Shown in pieces: positions 1-7,797 of a stretch of DNA of 64,000 nucleotides. The stretch is from contig CAWJCN010000001.1 of NCBI GenBank assembly GCA_963841415.1, positions 868,001-932,000 on the forward strand, read 5' to 3'. A program made the position numbers and the translations under genes. Within the stretch, counting starts at the first letter, position 1, and every line of letters begins with the position of its first letter. The notes beneath the pieces are model-generated. The model did not search any database and was not told the origin of the DNA. It saw nothing but the letters and a program-made list of their open reading frames with translations. Origin of the DNA: DASUAS01 sp963841415 (GTDB lineage Bacteria; Actinomycetota; Acidimicrobiia; IMCC26256; DASPTH01).

Positions 1-1
1 C

Positions 2-406
2 ATGGACACCCAGCGCAACGTCGTCGACAAGGGCGGCACGATGCGTCTCGGCGCGTACGCCGCGAAGCTGATGCCCGGATCCATCGTGCAGAAGGCCTAC
101 GGCGAGGAAGTGATCTACGAGCGCCATCGCCACCGCTACGAGGTCAACAACAAGTACCGGTCGCGCCTGGAAGAGGCGGGCCTGGTGTGCTCGGGCACGT
201 CACCCGACGACCGCCTCGTCGAGTTCGTCGAGCTGCCCGACCACCCGTTCTTCATGGGCACGCAGGCGCACCCGGAGTTCAAGAGCCGGCCCGACCGTCC
301 GCACCCGCTGTTCGCCGCGTTCGTGCAGGCGGCGCGCGACCGGGCCGACGGCCGTCGCCCCCGCCTCCCGCTCCCGATCGACGAGCCCGCCGGCACCACC
401 GGGTGA
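2..406 (+). CDS. pyrG: CTP synthase, C-terminal part (gene begins upstream of window)
   Basis: The reading frame is open at the left edge and ends at TGA 404-406. The 134 visible residues are the tail of the glutamine amidotransferase (class I) domain of CTP synthase, which makes CTP from UTP with ammonia from glutamine. I see the family's 'GGTMRLG' segment near residue 12, the 'RHRHRYEVN' stretch near residue 41, and 'HPFF-GTQAHPEFKSRP' near residue 80. The His and Glu of 'HPEF' complete the glutaminase triad; its Cys lies upstream of the window. The first ATG at position 2 is an internal methionine, not the start. The stop overlaps the GTG start of the NUDIX gene by GTGA, so the two are probably co-translated. 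Confidence 0.95.
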   Translation: MDTQRNVVDKGGTMRLGAYAAKLMPGSIVQKAYGEEVIYERHRHRYEVNNKYRSRLEEAGLVCSGTSPDDRLVEFVELPDHPFFMGTQAHPEFKSRPDRPHPLFAAFVQAARDRADGRRPRLPLPIDEPAGTTG

Positions 407-969
407 CCGATGCCACCGATCTCGGCGGCGGCGGGTTCCGCGTCGTCGGCTCGGACACGCTCTGCGACGCCGGCTTCCTGCAGCTCGCGCGGTTGCGAGT
501 GGTGGGGGAGGGCGGCGAGGAGTTCGACCGCCACGTCGTGCATCACCCCGGCGCGGTGGTGATCGTCCCGGTCATCGCCGGCGACGCCCTGCTCGTGCGC
601 CAGTGGCGCGTCGCCACCGGGCGCGTGCTGCTCGAGGTGCCGGCCGGCAAGCGCGACGTGATCGGCGAAGCACCGGAAACCACGGCCAATCGTGAGCTCG
701 AGGAGGAGGTCGGCTTCGTCGCCGGCCGCCTGGACCGTCTCTGCGAGTTCTACAACTCGCCCGGCTTCTGCGACGAGTACACCCACCTCTTCCTCGCCAC
801 CGAGCTCGAGGAACGCACGCGCGGCGCGGTGAGCCACGAAGAGGCAGCGATGACCATCGAACGCGTCGCCCTCGACCGCGTCGACGACCTGATCGCTTCG
901 GGCGAGCTCGTCGACGCGAAGAGCATCATCGGTCTCCTCCTGGCGCGTCGCTTCCTCGCGACGAAGTAG
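403..969 (+). CDS. NUDIX hydrolase, ADP-ribose pyrophosphatase type
   Basis: 188 residues from a GTG that overlaps the pyrG stop. The fold is that of ADP-ribose/ADP-sugar diphosphatases: a beta-rich N-terminal half with 'HPGAVVIVPV' and 'LVRQWRVATGRVLLEVPAGKRD', followed by a NUDIX box around residues 84-108 that ends in 'RELEEEVGF'. The box has one residue more than the textbook GX5EX7REUXEEXGU spacing before the first Glu. The 'PAGKRDV-GE' form is familiar from actinobacterial members of this family. A likely role is hydrolysis of ADP-ribose or related nucleoside diphosphate sugars; the substrate cannot be told from sequence. The gene sits between pyrG and xerD, a common actinobacterial order. 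A longer frame starting inside pyrG is possible but has no homology there. Confidence 0.88.
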   Translation: MTDATDLGGGGFRVVGSDTLCDAGFLQLARLRVVGEGGEEFDRHVVHHPGAVVIVPVIAGDALLVRQWRVATGRVLLEVPAGKRDVIGEAPETTANRELEEEVGFVAGRLDRLCEFYNSPGFCDEYTHLFLATELEERTRGAVSHEEAAMTIERVALDRVDDLIASGELVDAKSIIGLLLARRFLATK

Positions 970-976
970 CGCGATC

Positions 977-2048
977 GTGGAGCGAGCGTCGCGAGGCGGG
1001 TATCCCGCCGAGCAGCGTGCGGGGCCTGAGCGGCCCGGCGCCACCGGTGCCAAGAGCGGACGGCAGGCCGACGAGCTCGACGGCCTGCTCGCGGAGCACG
1101 ACACCTGGTTGCGCGTCGAGCGGGGCCTCGCTCCCAACTCGCTGGCGGCGTACCGGCGCGATCTCCGCCGGTACGCCGACTACCTGCGTCGCCGCGGCGT
1201 GACCGGCGACGTCGCCAACGTCGACGAGCGCATCGTCGCCGGATACGTCGAGGAGCTCCAGGCCGCGCGCACCGACGACGGCCTCCGCCGCTACAAGGAG
1301 TCGTCCATCGCTCGTGCCCTTGCCGCGGTGCGGTCGTTCCACCGCTTCTGCGTGGAGGAAGGGCTGCTGAGCGCCGACCCCAGCGGCGACGTGGGCGCGC
1401 CCCGCGTCCCGCAGGGCATCCCCAAGGCGCTCACCGAAGCCGAGGTCGACGCCCTGCTCGGCGCAGTGCCCGGCGACGGCCCCCGTCCCCAGCGCGACCG
1501 CGCCATCCTCGAGCTCCTCTACGCCGGCGGGTTGCGCATCAGCGAGCTCGTGGGCCTCGACCTCGGCGACGTCGACCTCTACGACGGCCTGGTGCGCGTC
1601 TTCGGCAAGGGATCGAAGGAGCGCGTGGTCCCGCTCGGCCGTTCCGCGCGAGGCGATCGGCGACTACCTGACGACCGGCCGCACGGAGCTCGCGGGGCGA
1701 CCGCGCACGACCGCGCTGTTCCTCAACGCACGCGGCGGACGTCTCACGCGCCAGGGCGCGTGGCTGATCGTGCGCGCCGCGGGTGACCGGGCTGGGTTAC
1801 AAGGACGACTGTTCCCCCACGTGCTCCGGCACTCGTGCGCCACCCACATGCTCGACCATGGTGCCGACATCCGGGTCGTCCAGGAGCTGCTCGGACACGC
1901 GAGCCTCTCGACCACGCAGGTGTACACGAAGGTGTCGCCGGAGCGGCTGCGGGCGGTCTACGACGCTGCCCATCCGAGGGCCACGCGGTCCGGACAGCAC
2001 GCCCGAAACCCGGGAACCCGCAAGGCTGCCCGAGGGGGTCGGCAGTAG
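977..2048 (+). pseudogene. xerD: Tyrosine recombinase XerD/XerC with a frameshift
   Basis: A Xer recombinase resolving chromosome dimers at dif, split across two frames. The first frame (from GTG 977) holds the SAM-like core-binding domain ('WLRVERGLAPNSLAAYRRDLRRY') and the start of the catalytic domain with the first catalytic Arg in 'GGLRISELVG', then loses homology after 'VVPLGRSA' near 1646. Homology resumes in another frame at about 1647-1650 ('REAIGDYLTTGRTEL') and runs through 'HVLRHSCATHML' (HxxR), 'LLGHASLSTTQVY' (His and nucleophile Tyr) to TAG 2046-2048. The break is in a short CG run (gcgcg), consistent with two missing bases. Because the gene is a core one and otherwise perfect, an assembly or sequencing indel is as likely as a real mutation. 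A small hairpin (ggcggg-tat-cccgcc, 995-1009) lies just inside the chosen start. Confidence 0.85.
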
Positions 2049-2057
2049 ACTCGGCCC

Positions 2058-2411
2058 ATGACCGAGGCGTCTCACACGTTGCTGCGCGACCAGCTCCAGG
2101 AGGAGCGCAACCGCGTCCGCGACCAGCTCGCCCAGCTCGGGCGCGGCACCGCCTCGGATGTCGATGGCGCCAACCTCGGCTACGACGAGAACTTCGCCGA
2201 CTCCGGCCAGGTGACCGCCGAGCGGGGCGAGGTCGAGGCCCTGTCGGGGCAATTGAGTGAGACGCTCCAAGACATCGAGGACGCGCTCGCCAAATTCGAC
2301 GACGGCACCTACGGCGAGTGCGAAGTGTGCGGCCGCCGCATCCCCGAGGCGAGACTCGAGGCGATGCCCGCAGCGCGCCTCTGCATCACCTGCGCGTCGC
2401 AGCGCCGCTAG
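2058..2411 (+). CDS. DksA/TraR-type zinc-finger protein
   Basis: 117 residues starting at ATG 2058, ten bases after the xerD stop. The N-terminal two thirds are a charged, helical coiled-coil-like segment (about residues 5-75, 'LLRDQLQEERNRVRDQLAQLG'). The C-terminus carries a C4 zinc finger, 'CEVCGRRI' followed about 18 residues later by 'LCITCA'. This layout matches the TraR/DksA family, whose members bind in the secondary channel of RNA polymerase; short actinobacterial members are mostly uncharacterised. The two acidic tip residues that define true DksA function cannot be assigned with confidence, so I leave the gene unnamed. Confidence 0.85.
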   Translation: MTEASHTLLRDQLQEERNRVRDQLAQLGRGTASDVDGANLGYDENFADSGQVTAERGEVEALSGQLSETLQDIEDALAKFDDGTYGECEVCGRRIPEARLEAMPAARLCITCASQRR

Positions 2412-2426
2412 TCGCTCACTGTCTTC

Positions 2427-3068
2427 GTGCACCTCGACGAGCAGACGATCATCTACTTCGGCTGCCTCGTCGTCGCCGTCATCCTCCACGAGATCAGCCA
2501 CGGCGTCGTCGCCCTCTGGTTCGGCGACCGCACCGCGAAGGACGCCGGGCGACTCACGCTGAACCCGGTGCCCCACATCGACCCGTTCGGATCGATCGTG
2601 CTCCCTGCGATGGGTGCGATCGTCGGGCTCCCGGTGTTCGGTTACGCGAAGCCGGTGCCGGTGAACCCCAACCGCCTGCACAAGCCCCGGCGCGACATGC
2701 TCTACGTGAGCCTCGCGGGACCGGCCAGCAACCTGTCGCTGATGGTGGTGTCCGCGATCGGCGCCCGCGCGCTCTACGAGAACGGACCGGCCGTCTTCAC
2801 GTACGACCAGCTACCGCTCGGCACGCGGATCGTGTTCACCTTCGCGGTGGTGAACGTGCTCCTCGGAGTGTTCAACCTGCTGCCGATCCCTCCGCTCGAC
2901 GGCTCGGCGGTGCTGGAGCGGATGCTCCCGGCGCGATACCTGCCGGGTTGGTACAAGTTTCGTCCCTACGGGCTGCTCGTCCTGCTCGTGCTGATCTTCT
3001 GGACCGGTGCGGTGTCCAAGGTGCTCGACCCGATCATCAACCAGCTCTTCAACTGGGTGTTCCGTTGA
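2427..3068 (+). CDS. Site-2 protease family membrane zinc metallopeptidase (M50)
   Basis: 213 residues from GTG 2427. The first transmembrane helix contains the zinc-binding 'HEISHG' (HExxH) near residue 22, and the second motif 'NLLPIPPLDGSAV', carrying the third metal ligand Asp, lies near residue 153. Several hydrophobic segments flank both motifs. This is the short, PDZ-less M50 form common in actinobacteria and unlike RseP it has no extra domains. It probably cleaves a membrane-embedded substrate, but the substrate is unknown. It follows the DksA-like gene by 15 bases, so the two may share a transcript. Confidence 0.9.
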   Translation: MHLDEQTIIYFGCLVVAVILHEISHGVVALWFGDRTAKDAGRLTLNPVPHIDPFGSIVLPAMGAIVGLPVFGYAKPVPVNPNRLHKPRRDMLYVSLAGPASNLSLMVVSAIGARALYENGPAVFTYDQLPLGTRIVFTFAVVNVLLGVFNLLPIPPLDGSAVLERMLPARYLPGWYKFRPYGLLVLLVLIFWTGAVSKVLDPIINQLFNWVFR

Positions 3069-3097
3069 TGCGATGACGCGACCATGAAGGCACCTCG

Positions 3098-3628
3098 ATG
3101 AAGATCGTGCACCTCTCCGGACGCTTCGTGGGCGCGCTGTGGCCCGGGTCGCCCCGCGCCGACGACGTCGCCTGGGTCGAGGCGGTGCTCACCCCCGGCG
3201 GATTCGTGCAGTTCCGGCGTCAACCGAACCACGACCAGCGTCATGCGATCGGCGTCGCCCGCGACGTGCAGGCGCGGCTGGACGACACGCCGTACGCCGA
3301 CGACCCGCGTTGGCTGTCGGCCGCGCTGCTGCACGACATCGGCAAGCTCGACAGCCACCTCGGTGTGTACGGACGCGTCGTGGCGACGGCTTCCGGCGCG
3401 GCGGTCGGTCGCGACCACGCCGCCGCGTGGTCGGAGTCGCGGGGCTTCACGCGTCGCGTCGGTCTGTATCTGCGCCACGCCGAGCTCGGGGCGGACCGCA
3501 TCCGCCTCGCGGGTGAGCCCGAGGAGGCGGCCCGCTGGGCTGCTTCCCACCATGACCCGTCGACGTGGCCCGAGCTGCCGCTTCCGGAGGCGGTGGTCGT
3601 CGCCCTCGACGAGGCCGACAACGACTAG
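3098..3628 (+). CDS. HD-domain metal-dependent hydrolase
   Basis: 176 residues from ATG 3098. HD-superfamily signatures are visible: His in 'NHDQRHAIGVA' near residue 49, the paired 'LLHDIGKLD' near residue 78, and a later His pair 'AASHHDPSTW' near residue 150 followed by 'LDEADND' at the C-terminus. Members bind metal and hydrolyse phosphate esters, often of nucleotides, but the substrate here cannot be predicted. The stop codon overlaps the stop of the gene on the other strand by three bases, so the two are convergent. Confidence 0.82.
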   Translation: MKIVHLSGRFVGALWPGSPRADDVAWVEAVLTPGGFVQFRRQPNHDQRHAIGVARDVQARLDDTPYADDPRWLSAALLHDIGKLDSHLGVYGRVVATASGAAVGRDHAAAWSESRGFTRRVGLYLRHAELGADRIRLAGEPEEAARWAASHHDPSTWPELPLPEAVVVALDEADND

Positions 3629-4197
3629 GAAGCCACGATCGTCGCCGCCAGCGCCATCCGATGGTCCTTCGACCACGGCGGTCCCAACCTCGCACGCGGA
3701 CCGATGAGCACCTCGTCGGACCGCTCGCCCAGGATGCGCGCTGCCTCGTCCTCGACGGTCTTCGCGTTGTAGCGGCCGACCGCCCAGCCGCGCTCACGTG
3801 CGAGCTCGGCCAGCGCCTGGCAATACATCACGGAGTCGGCGCGGCTCTCGTAGGGCACGCGGCGTTGGACGGTGACGTCCTCGGGGAAGTCGTCCGGCCA
3901 CGCTCGGACCGACATCGAGACGATGGGCTCCGGCAGCGCGGCGGCGAGGTCGTCCAGTGCCGTCGACGCGGCTCGGACCGCTGACGCGCGCACGTCTGCC
4001 ACCAACGCGGCGAGGGCATCGTCGGTGAGCGGCTGGCCCGACCGGTGGAGCAGGTGCGGGCCGCCTTCGTGGTGGATCGGTGCCGCCGGCAGCCCCGGCT
4101 CGATCAGCTCGAGCCGTCGACGGTCGACGACCTCGTGGTCGGCCGACGCCGTGACGGCCACGGCCCAACCGAGGTGATGCGCGATGCCGAGACGCAT
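3625..4197 (-). CDS. Conserved-looking hypothetical protein, 190 aa
   Basis: I do not recognise the family. The 190-residue protein starts at ATG 4197-4195 and ends at TAG 3627-3625. It begins with an alternating hydrophobic stretch ('GIAHHLGWAVAVTASADHEVVDRRRLEL') that looks like the first three strands of an RNase H/RuvC-like fold. It ends with 'GPPWSKDHRMALAATIVAS', a second acidic/basic segment. That fold suggestion is inference from strand pattern and spaced Asp residues, not a recognised match. A plausible ribosome-binding site (gaggaag) lies about 10 bases upstream. It is the last gene of a leftward group that includes the antitoxin/toxin pair, separated by about 300 bases. Confidence 0.72.
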   Translation of the reverse strand: MRLGIAHHLGWAVAVTASADHEVVDRRRLELIEPGLPAAPIHHEGGPHLLHRSGQPLTDDALAALVADVRASAVRAASTALDDLAAALPEPIVSMSVRAWPDDFPEDVTVQRRVPYESRADSVMYCQALAELARERGWAVGRYNAKTVEDEAARILGERSDEVLIGPRARLGPPWSKDHRMALAATIVAS

Positions 4198-4498
4198 GGC
4201 GCCGATTCTTCCTCGGCCGAACCCTTCGGTGTCCCCGCTTCGGGTTCCGTCATGATGACCAGGACCGTCTCCTCGTGGAATCCGGGTTCGGGGGTGACCG
4301 GCATCGACAGTACGCAGAGGCTGATGACGCGTCGAAGCTCTCTGATCCACATCCCGCTCGAGGGCCAACGCGGCCTGTGCCGAGCGTCGCAGCGGGCACT
4401 GCGACCCGGCGACCTGTTCCTCGCCGCGGGCAAGAACGCCTGGATCCACGACGTCCCGAAGGCGAGGTCGGACACACCCTCCTCCTCGCGCGCCGCGG
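4198..4498. other. 300-base stretch without a supportable gene
   Basis: Between the 190-aa gene and the PIN-like gene, several frames are open on both strands but none shows a convincing start, Shine-Dalgarno sequence or recognisable motif. A leftward frame reading '...VSDLAFGTSWIQAF...' to '...HEETVLVIMTEPEAG...' has the most protein-like composition and might be the remnant of a lost gene. I see no strong hairpin or repeat here. Confidence 0.4.
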
Positions 4499-4930
4499 TC
4501 AGCGGTCGACCGTGCGGTAGTCCTGCCCGAGGGACTGCATCGCTTCTCGGATCGCGGGCCCGTCGTCCCCGGACCACACGCACAGGGGCGCGTCGAGGTT
4601 CTCGGCGGCCGCGATTGCTTCCGCGCCCAGGGTCGAGACGCGGTACTCGCCGGTGAGCTCGGCCATCCGGTACGCGAGCGCTCGCATGGGAACGACCTCG
4701 ACGCCTGCGGGCAGCGCCACGAACTGGGCACCGAGTGCTCGGCGCTGCTCCGCGCTCCAGCCTCCCGTGAGCGCGCTGCCTGGCGCCGACACCACGCTCC
4801 TGCACAAGCGGTAGAGGTAGTAGTTCGTCGTCGCGGGCTCGCGGCTGGCAAGGATCTCGTCGAGCACCGTCGGCGTGTTGTCAGCGAGGAGGTCGCGTAG
4901 GAGATGATCGTCGAGGAGTGCTCGGGTCAC
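4499..4930 (-). CDS. Putative PIN-like toxin partner of the AbrB-type antitoxin
   Basis: 143 residues from GTG 4930-4928, overlapping the upstream antitoxin stop by four bases. It has no classic VapC signature throughout, but an N-terminal 'ALLDDHLLRDLLA' strand-helix with Asp pair, a central 'TTNYYLYRLCRSV', and a C-terminal 'VSTLGAEAIAAAENLDAPLCVWSGDDGPAI' resemble a divergent PIN-like nuclease arrangement. The tight translational coupling to an AbrB/MazE-type protein is the strongest argument for a toxin-antitoxin role. The catalytic acids are inferred, not proven. If it is a PIN domain it would cleave RNA; if not, the pair could be another two-gene regulator. Confidence 0.66.
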   Translation of the reverse strand: MTRALLDDHLLRDLLADNTPTVLDEILASREPATTNYYLYRLCRSVVSAPGSALTGGWSAEQRRALGAQFVALPAGVEVVPMRALAYRMAELTGEYRVSTLGAEAIAAAENLDAPLCVWSGDDGPAIREAMQSLGQDYRTVDR

Positions 4931-5163
4931 GTCGTCGCGAGATCCGGATCGTCGGCGAGCGCCCGCACGAACTCGGCGTGGGCCTCGCGGCTCAGCAGGT
5001 CGTCGAGGAGGCGGTGGCCCGTTCCCTTCGGGACCGTCAGGATGCCAAACCCGAGATCGATGACGTCCACCGGACCGCCGTCATCGAGATGCCACCGATG
5101 ACGAGCGCTCGCGGGCAGCGACATCTGTCCCGATGACGACACCAGGTACTCCCGTACGGCCAT
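4927..5163 (-). CDS. AbrB/MazE-type antitoxin-like DNA-binding protein
   Basis: 78 residues from ATG 5163-5161. The first 45 residues fit the swapped-hairpin AbrB/SpoVT fold: 'SSGQMSLPASARHRW' matches the usual 'G-hydrophobic-(T/S)-(I/L)-P' core, followed by 'DDGGPVDVIDLGFGILTVPKG'. The acidic C-terminal tail ('FVRALADDPDLATT') is typical of the toxin-binding part of such antitoxins. It is the first gene of a two-gene leftward operon and would be expected to repress its own promoter in the 5164-5237 interval. Confidence 0.78.
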   Translation of the reverse strand: MAVREYLVSSSGQMSLPASARHRWHLDDGGPVDVIDLGFGILTVPKGTGHRLLDDLLSREAHAEFVRALADDPDLATT

Positions 5164-5237
5164 GTCGCGACCCTACTTGGTGGCTGGAGCCCTCACACCA
5201 AGTGACCACCGCGGTGCCTTCCCTGGGTCGTCGCTTC

Positions 5238-5263
5238 GAAAGGGTTAGAGGGGCTATCCTTTC
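5238..5263. promoter_or_regulatory. Imperfect palindrome upstream of fic gene
   Basis: The arms gaaagg (5238-5243) and cctttc (5258-5263) are exact inverted copies and can be extended inward imperfectly (gttag/ctat). The element lies about 30-50 bases before the Fic start and in the divergent interval shared with the antitoxin promoter. It could be an operator for either gene. This is read from sequence symmetry alone. Confidence 0.35.
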
Positions 5264-5290
5264 TCAATCCATCCGATTGGGGAAGGTTCC

Positions 5291-6400
5291 ATGCCGCACG
5301 AGGCCGTCATCGTCGAGTGGGAGGGTCGTCCGGTTGGCGCATTCGTCGCCGCGCCCCTGGCCGAGGTCGGTCCGATCGGAGCGGATGCCCAGCGAGACGC
5401 AGCCCGGGCGGAAGGCGTCCTCTCCGCGTTGGCCGTGCAGCACCGTCCGCGCCTCGAGGTTTCGGCCCGCCTGCTGTTGCGGGCCGAAGGGTTGGCGTCG
5501 AGCCGGATCGAGGCGATCAACGCGCCCGCGGAGCTCGTTGCGGTCGCCGACCTGGATGCGTCCGTTGGCGGCCCGGCCGCGTGGGTCGCCGACAACCTGC
5601 GGGCCGTCGACGCCTCACTTGACCACGATGGCCCGCTCACCGCCGAGGATCTGTGGGCGTGGCACCGGATCTTGATGGCATCGGCCGACCTCGACGACGG
5701 TCAGAAGGGAGCGTGGCGGGACCGCCTCGGATGGGTCGGCGGTCCCACGCCGCACCACGCCGCGCATGTCGCCGCACCGCCCGATCGCATTCCGATGCTG
5801 ATGAGCGATCTGGTCGACTATGCGAACGGCACCCGTCACGATCCGGTCACCGCAGCCGCGCTCGTGCACGCGCAGTTCGAGACCATTCACCCGTTCGCCG
5901 ACGGCAACGGACGGATCGGCCGACTTCTCGTCGGTTGGACGTTCCATCGACACCTCGGCATCGCGGTACCGCCGCCGACCTCCGTCGCGTTCCTCCGTGA
6001 CATCGGGGGCTACTTGTCAGGGTTGACCTTGTTCCGAACGGTTGGCCCCGACGACTGGGTCCGCTGGTTCGCTCGCACCATCGAGCACTCAGCGACGTCC
6101 GCCAACGCGACCTTGGCGGCGGTCGCCGATCTCGTCGCTTCCTGGCCCCGTCGCCTGGGCGGCATTCGGTCCGATGCTGCGGCGCATCGCCTGGTCCAAC
6201 AGATCGCGACGCATCCCGCGCTCGACGTGGCCACCGCCGCCGGCTTGCTCGATGTCAGCCCACCGGCGGCTCGAACGGCGCTCGAGACCCTCGCCGAACG
6301 TGGGGTCCTCCGCCCGGCGAGCATTCCCGGCCACGGCGGGCCTGGCCGACCGCGGCGCTGGTGGGTCGCCGACGAGCTCCTGGACCTTCTCGCCCGCTGA
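5291..6400 (+). CDS. Fic family protein (AMP/NMP-transferase type)
   Basis: 369 residues from ATG 5291 with a strong ribosome-binding site (ggggaagg) seven bases upstream. The Fic core motif 'HPFADGNGRIGR' begins at His200, the catalytic His, with the phosphate-binding Gly/Asn/Arg residues intact. An N-terminal alpha-helix contains 'SSRIEAI' (Glu74), which corresponds to the class II inhibitory motif (S/T)xxxE(G/N) except that Ala follows the Glu. The C-terminal third is a winged-helix-like segment ('ALDVATAAGLLDVSPPAARTALETLAERGVL'), usual in this subfamily and probably DNA-binding. Such proteins post-translationally modify a target, usually by AMPylation; the target is unknown. No separate antitoxin is needed because the inhibitory helix is built in. 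Confidence 0.93.
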   Translation: MPHEAVIVEWEGRPVGAFVAAPLAEVGPIGADAQRDAARAEGVLSALAVQHRPRLEVSARLLLRAEGLASSRIEAINAPAELVAVADLDASVGGPAAWVADNLRAVDASLDHDGPLTAEDLWAWHRILMASADLDDGQKGAWRDRLGWVGGPTPHHAAHVAAPPDRIPMLMSDLVDYANGTRHDPVTAAALVHAQFETIHPFADGNGRIGRLLVGWTFHRHLGIAVPPPTSVAFLRDIGGYLSGLTLFRTVGPDDWVRWFARTIEHSATSANATLAAVADLVASWPRRLGGIRSDAAAHRLVQQIATHPALDVATAAGLLDVSPPAARTALETLAERGVLRPASIPGHGGPGRPRRWWVADELLDLLAR

Positions 6401-6409
6401 GACGCTCGC

Positions 6410-6667
6410 TCAGTCCGTTCCGTCGAGGACTTCCGCGAGCCACGGAACGGCGTCGCGGGCCGCGGCGAGCGCGTCGGCCTCGGTCGCGTGCTCGCGGTGC
6501 GAGTAGTACGCGACCGGGGTCCACGCGCCCATGTCCTCCGGATCGCGTCGGAACTCCTCGAAGCCGAAGGTGCCGTCAGGGCGAGCGAAGATGTCCACGC
6601 ACCGGTCGACGGCAGGCGTCGACGGGCTCGAGAGCACCTTCCACGATGGTTCGAGTCGAGCCGACAC
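6410..6667 (-). CDS. Small hypothetical protein, 85 aa
   Basis: Starts at ATG 6667-6665, stops at TGA 6412-6410, ten bases past the convergent Fic gene. The sequence 'DIFARPDGTFGFEEFRRDPED-GAW' followed by 'HATEADALAAARDAVPWLAEVL' has the feel of a compact alpha/beta domain, and similar short proteins occur widely in actinobacteria without known role. No membrane segment or cysteines. The start is supported by the good protein-like composition from residue 10 onward; a slightly later start is possible. Confidence 0.6.
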   Translation of the reverse strand: MSARLEPSWKVLSSPSTPAVDRCVDIFARPDGTFGFEEFRRDPEDMGAWTPVAYYSHREHATEADALAAARDAVPWLAEVLDGTD

Positions 6668-6669
6668 AA

Positions 6670-6694
6670 GCCGAGCCTACGAGGGCGGCTCGGC
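6670..6694 (-). terminator. GC-rich hairpin after trpS
   Basis: An exact 8-bp stem, gccgagcc (6670-6677) with ggctcggc (6687-6694), around a 9-base loop, 22 bases beyond the trpS stop in the direction of transcription. The following bases read ttgtgtcgg on the minus strand, a weak T run, so it could be an intrinsic terminator of the high-GC kind or simply a stem separating trpS from the small gene beyond it. Confidence 0.45.
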
Positions 6695-6715
6695 GTCGAC
6701 GGACGCATTTCCGCT

Positions 6716-7720
6716 TCAGCTGCCGCGAGGGAGCAGACCCACCGCGTCGCGCACGCGCACCATGACGGTCGCCGCGAGCGCCTCGGCCCGGTCGGCGCCG
6801 ACGCGCAGGATGCGCGCCACCTCGGCCGGGTCGTCCTCGAGCTCCGCGTACCGTTCCTGCAGCGGGCGAACGAACTCGACCACCGCGTCGGCGGCCGCGC
6901 CCTTGAGCGCGCCGTAGCCGGATCCGGCGAACTCGACCGCCGCGTCGTCGACCTCGCGGTCGGTGACCGCGGCGAGGATCTGGAGCAGGTTCGACACGCC
7001 GGGCTTTGCCGCGGGGTCGAAACGGATCTCGGTGTCGCTGTCGGTCACTGCGCTCCTGATGCGCTTGCTGATCGCCTTCGGGTCGTCGAGGAGGTTGATG
7101 GTGCCCTGCGGCGAGTTGGCCGACTTCGACATCTTGGCCGTGGGCTTCTGCAGGTCCATGACGCGGGCACCGACCGGCGGGATGCTCGCCTCCGGGACCA
7201 CGAGCGTGTCGCCGCAGCGGTGGTTGAAGCGGATGGCGATGTCGCGGGCGAGCTCGAGGTGCTGGCGCTGGTCGTCGCCGACCGGCACGCGCTCGGTGTC
7301 GTAGGCGAGCACGTCGGCGGCCATGAGCACCGGGTAGTCGAACAGTCCGACGCTCACGGATTCCTGGCCCTCCGACTTCTCCTTGAACTGGGTCATCCGG
7401 TTCAATTCGCCGAAGGTGGCGATGCAGTTGAGCAGCCAGGTGAGGTCGGTGTGCTCGTGCACGTGGCTCTGCACGAAGAGGGTGCAGCGATCGGGGTCGA
7501 GGCCGGCCGCGAGCAGGATCATGGCCGTGCGGCGCGTCGCCTCCGCGTAGGACGCCGGGTCCCACGGCAGCGTGAGCCCGTGGAGGTCGACGACGCAGTA
7601 GAGGGTCTGGTCGGGCGCCGCCGAATCCTGCTGCGCCGCCACCCAGTGCCGCACCGCGCCGAGGTAGTTGCCCAGATGGATCTCCCCGGTGGGCTGGATG
7701 CCCGAGAACACACGCGGCAT
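6716..7720 (-). CDS. trpS: Tryptophanyl-tRNA synthetase
   Basis: 334 residues from ATG 7720-7718; a longer frame reaching 7795 adds only unrelated residues that overlap the scpA leader, so I chose the ATG before 'PRVFSGIQPTG'. Class I synthetase signatures are present: the HIGH-like 'GEIHLGNYLG' near residue 12 and 'AKMSKSANSPQG' (KMSKS) near residue 197. 'PVLMAADVLAYDTERVPVGDDQRQHLELARD' is the family's tryptophan/adenylate pocket region. The enzyme charges tRNA-Trp with tryptophan. Length is normal for bacterial TrpRS. The gene is transcribed divergently from scpA across 77 bases. Confidence 0.96.
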   Translation of the reverse strand: MPRVFSGIQPTGEIHLGNYLGAVRHWVAAQQDSAAPDQTLYCVVDLHGLTLPWDPASYAEATRRTAMILLAAGLDPDRCTLFVQSHVHEHTDLTWLLNCIATFGELNRMTQFKEKSEGQESVSVGLFDYPVLMAADVLAYDTERVPVGDDQRQHLELARDIAIRFNHRCGDTLVVPEASIPPVGARVMDLQKPTAKMSKSANSPQGTINLLDDPKAISKRIRSAVTDSDTEIRFDPAAKPGVSNLLQILAAVTDREVDDAAVEFAGSGYGALKGAAADAVVEFVRPLQERYAELEDDPAEVARILRVGADRAEALAATVMVRVRDAVGLLPRGS

Positions 7721-7797
7721 GGCGGGTGAGACTACAAGGGTCGTCCCGACGACCGGGATGCCCTTTGCGGGGGTCGACGGCCGGTACGCTCGCAACG

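Noticed and set aside
977..2048. Programmed ribosomal frameshift in xerD
   Set aside because: No slippery heptamer or downstream pseudoknot is evident, and other genes show similar single breaks, so an indel is simpler.
4045..4656. Plus-strand gene opposite the 190-aa protein
   Set aside because: It has no start context or motif, and the minus-strand frame has better composition and a ribosome-binding site.
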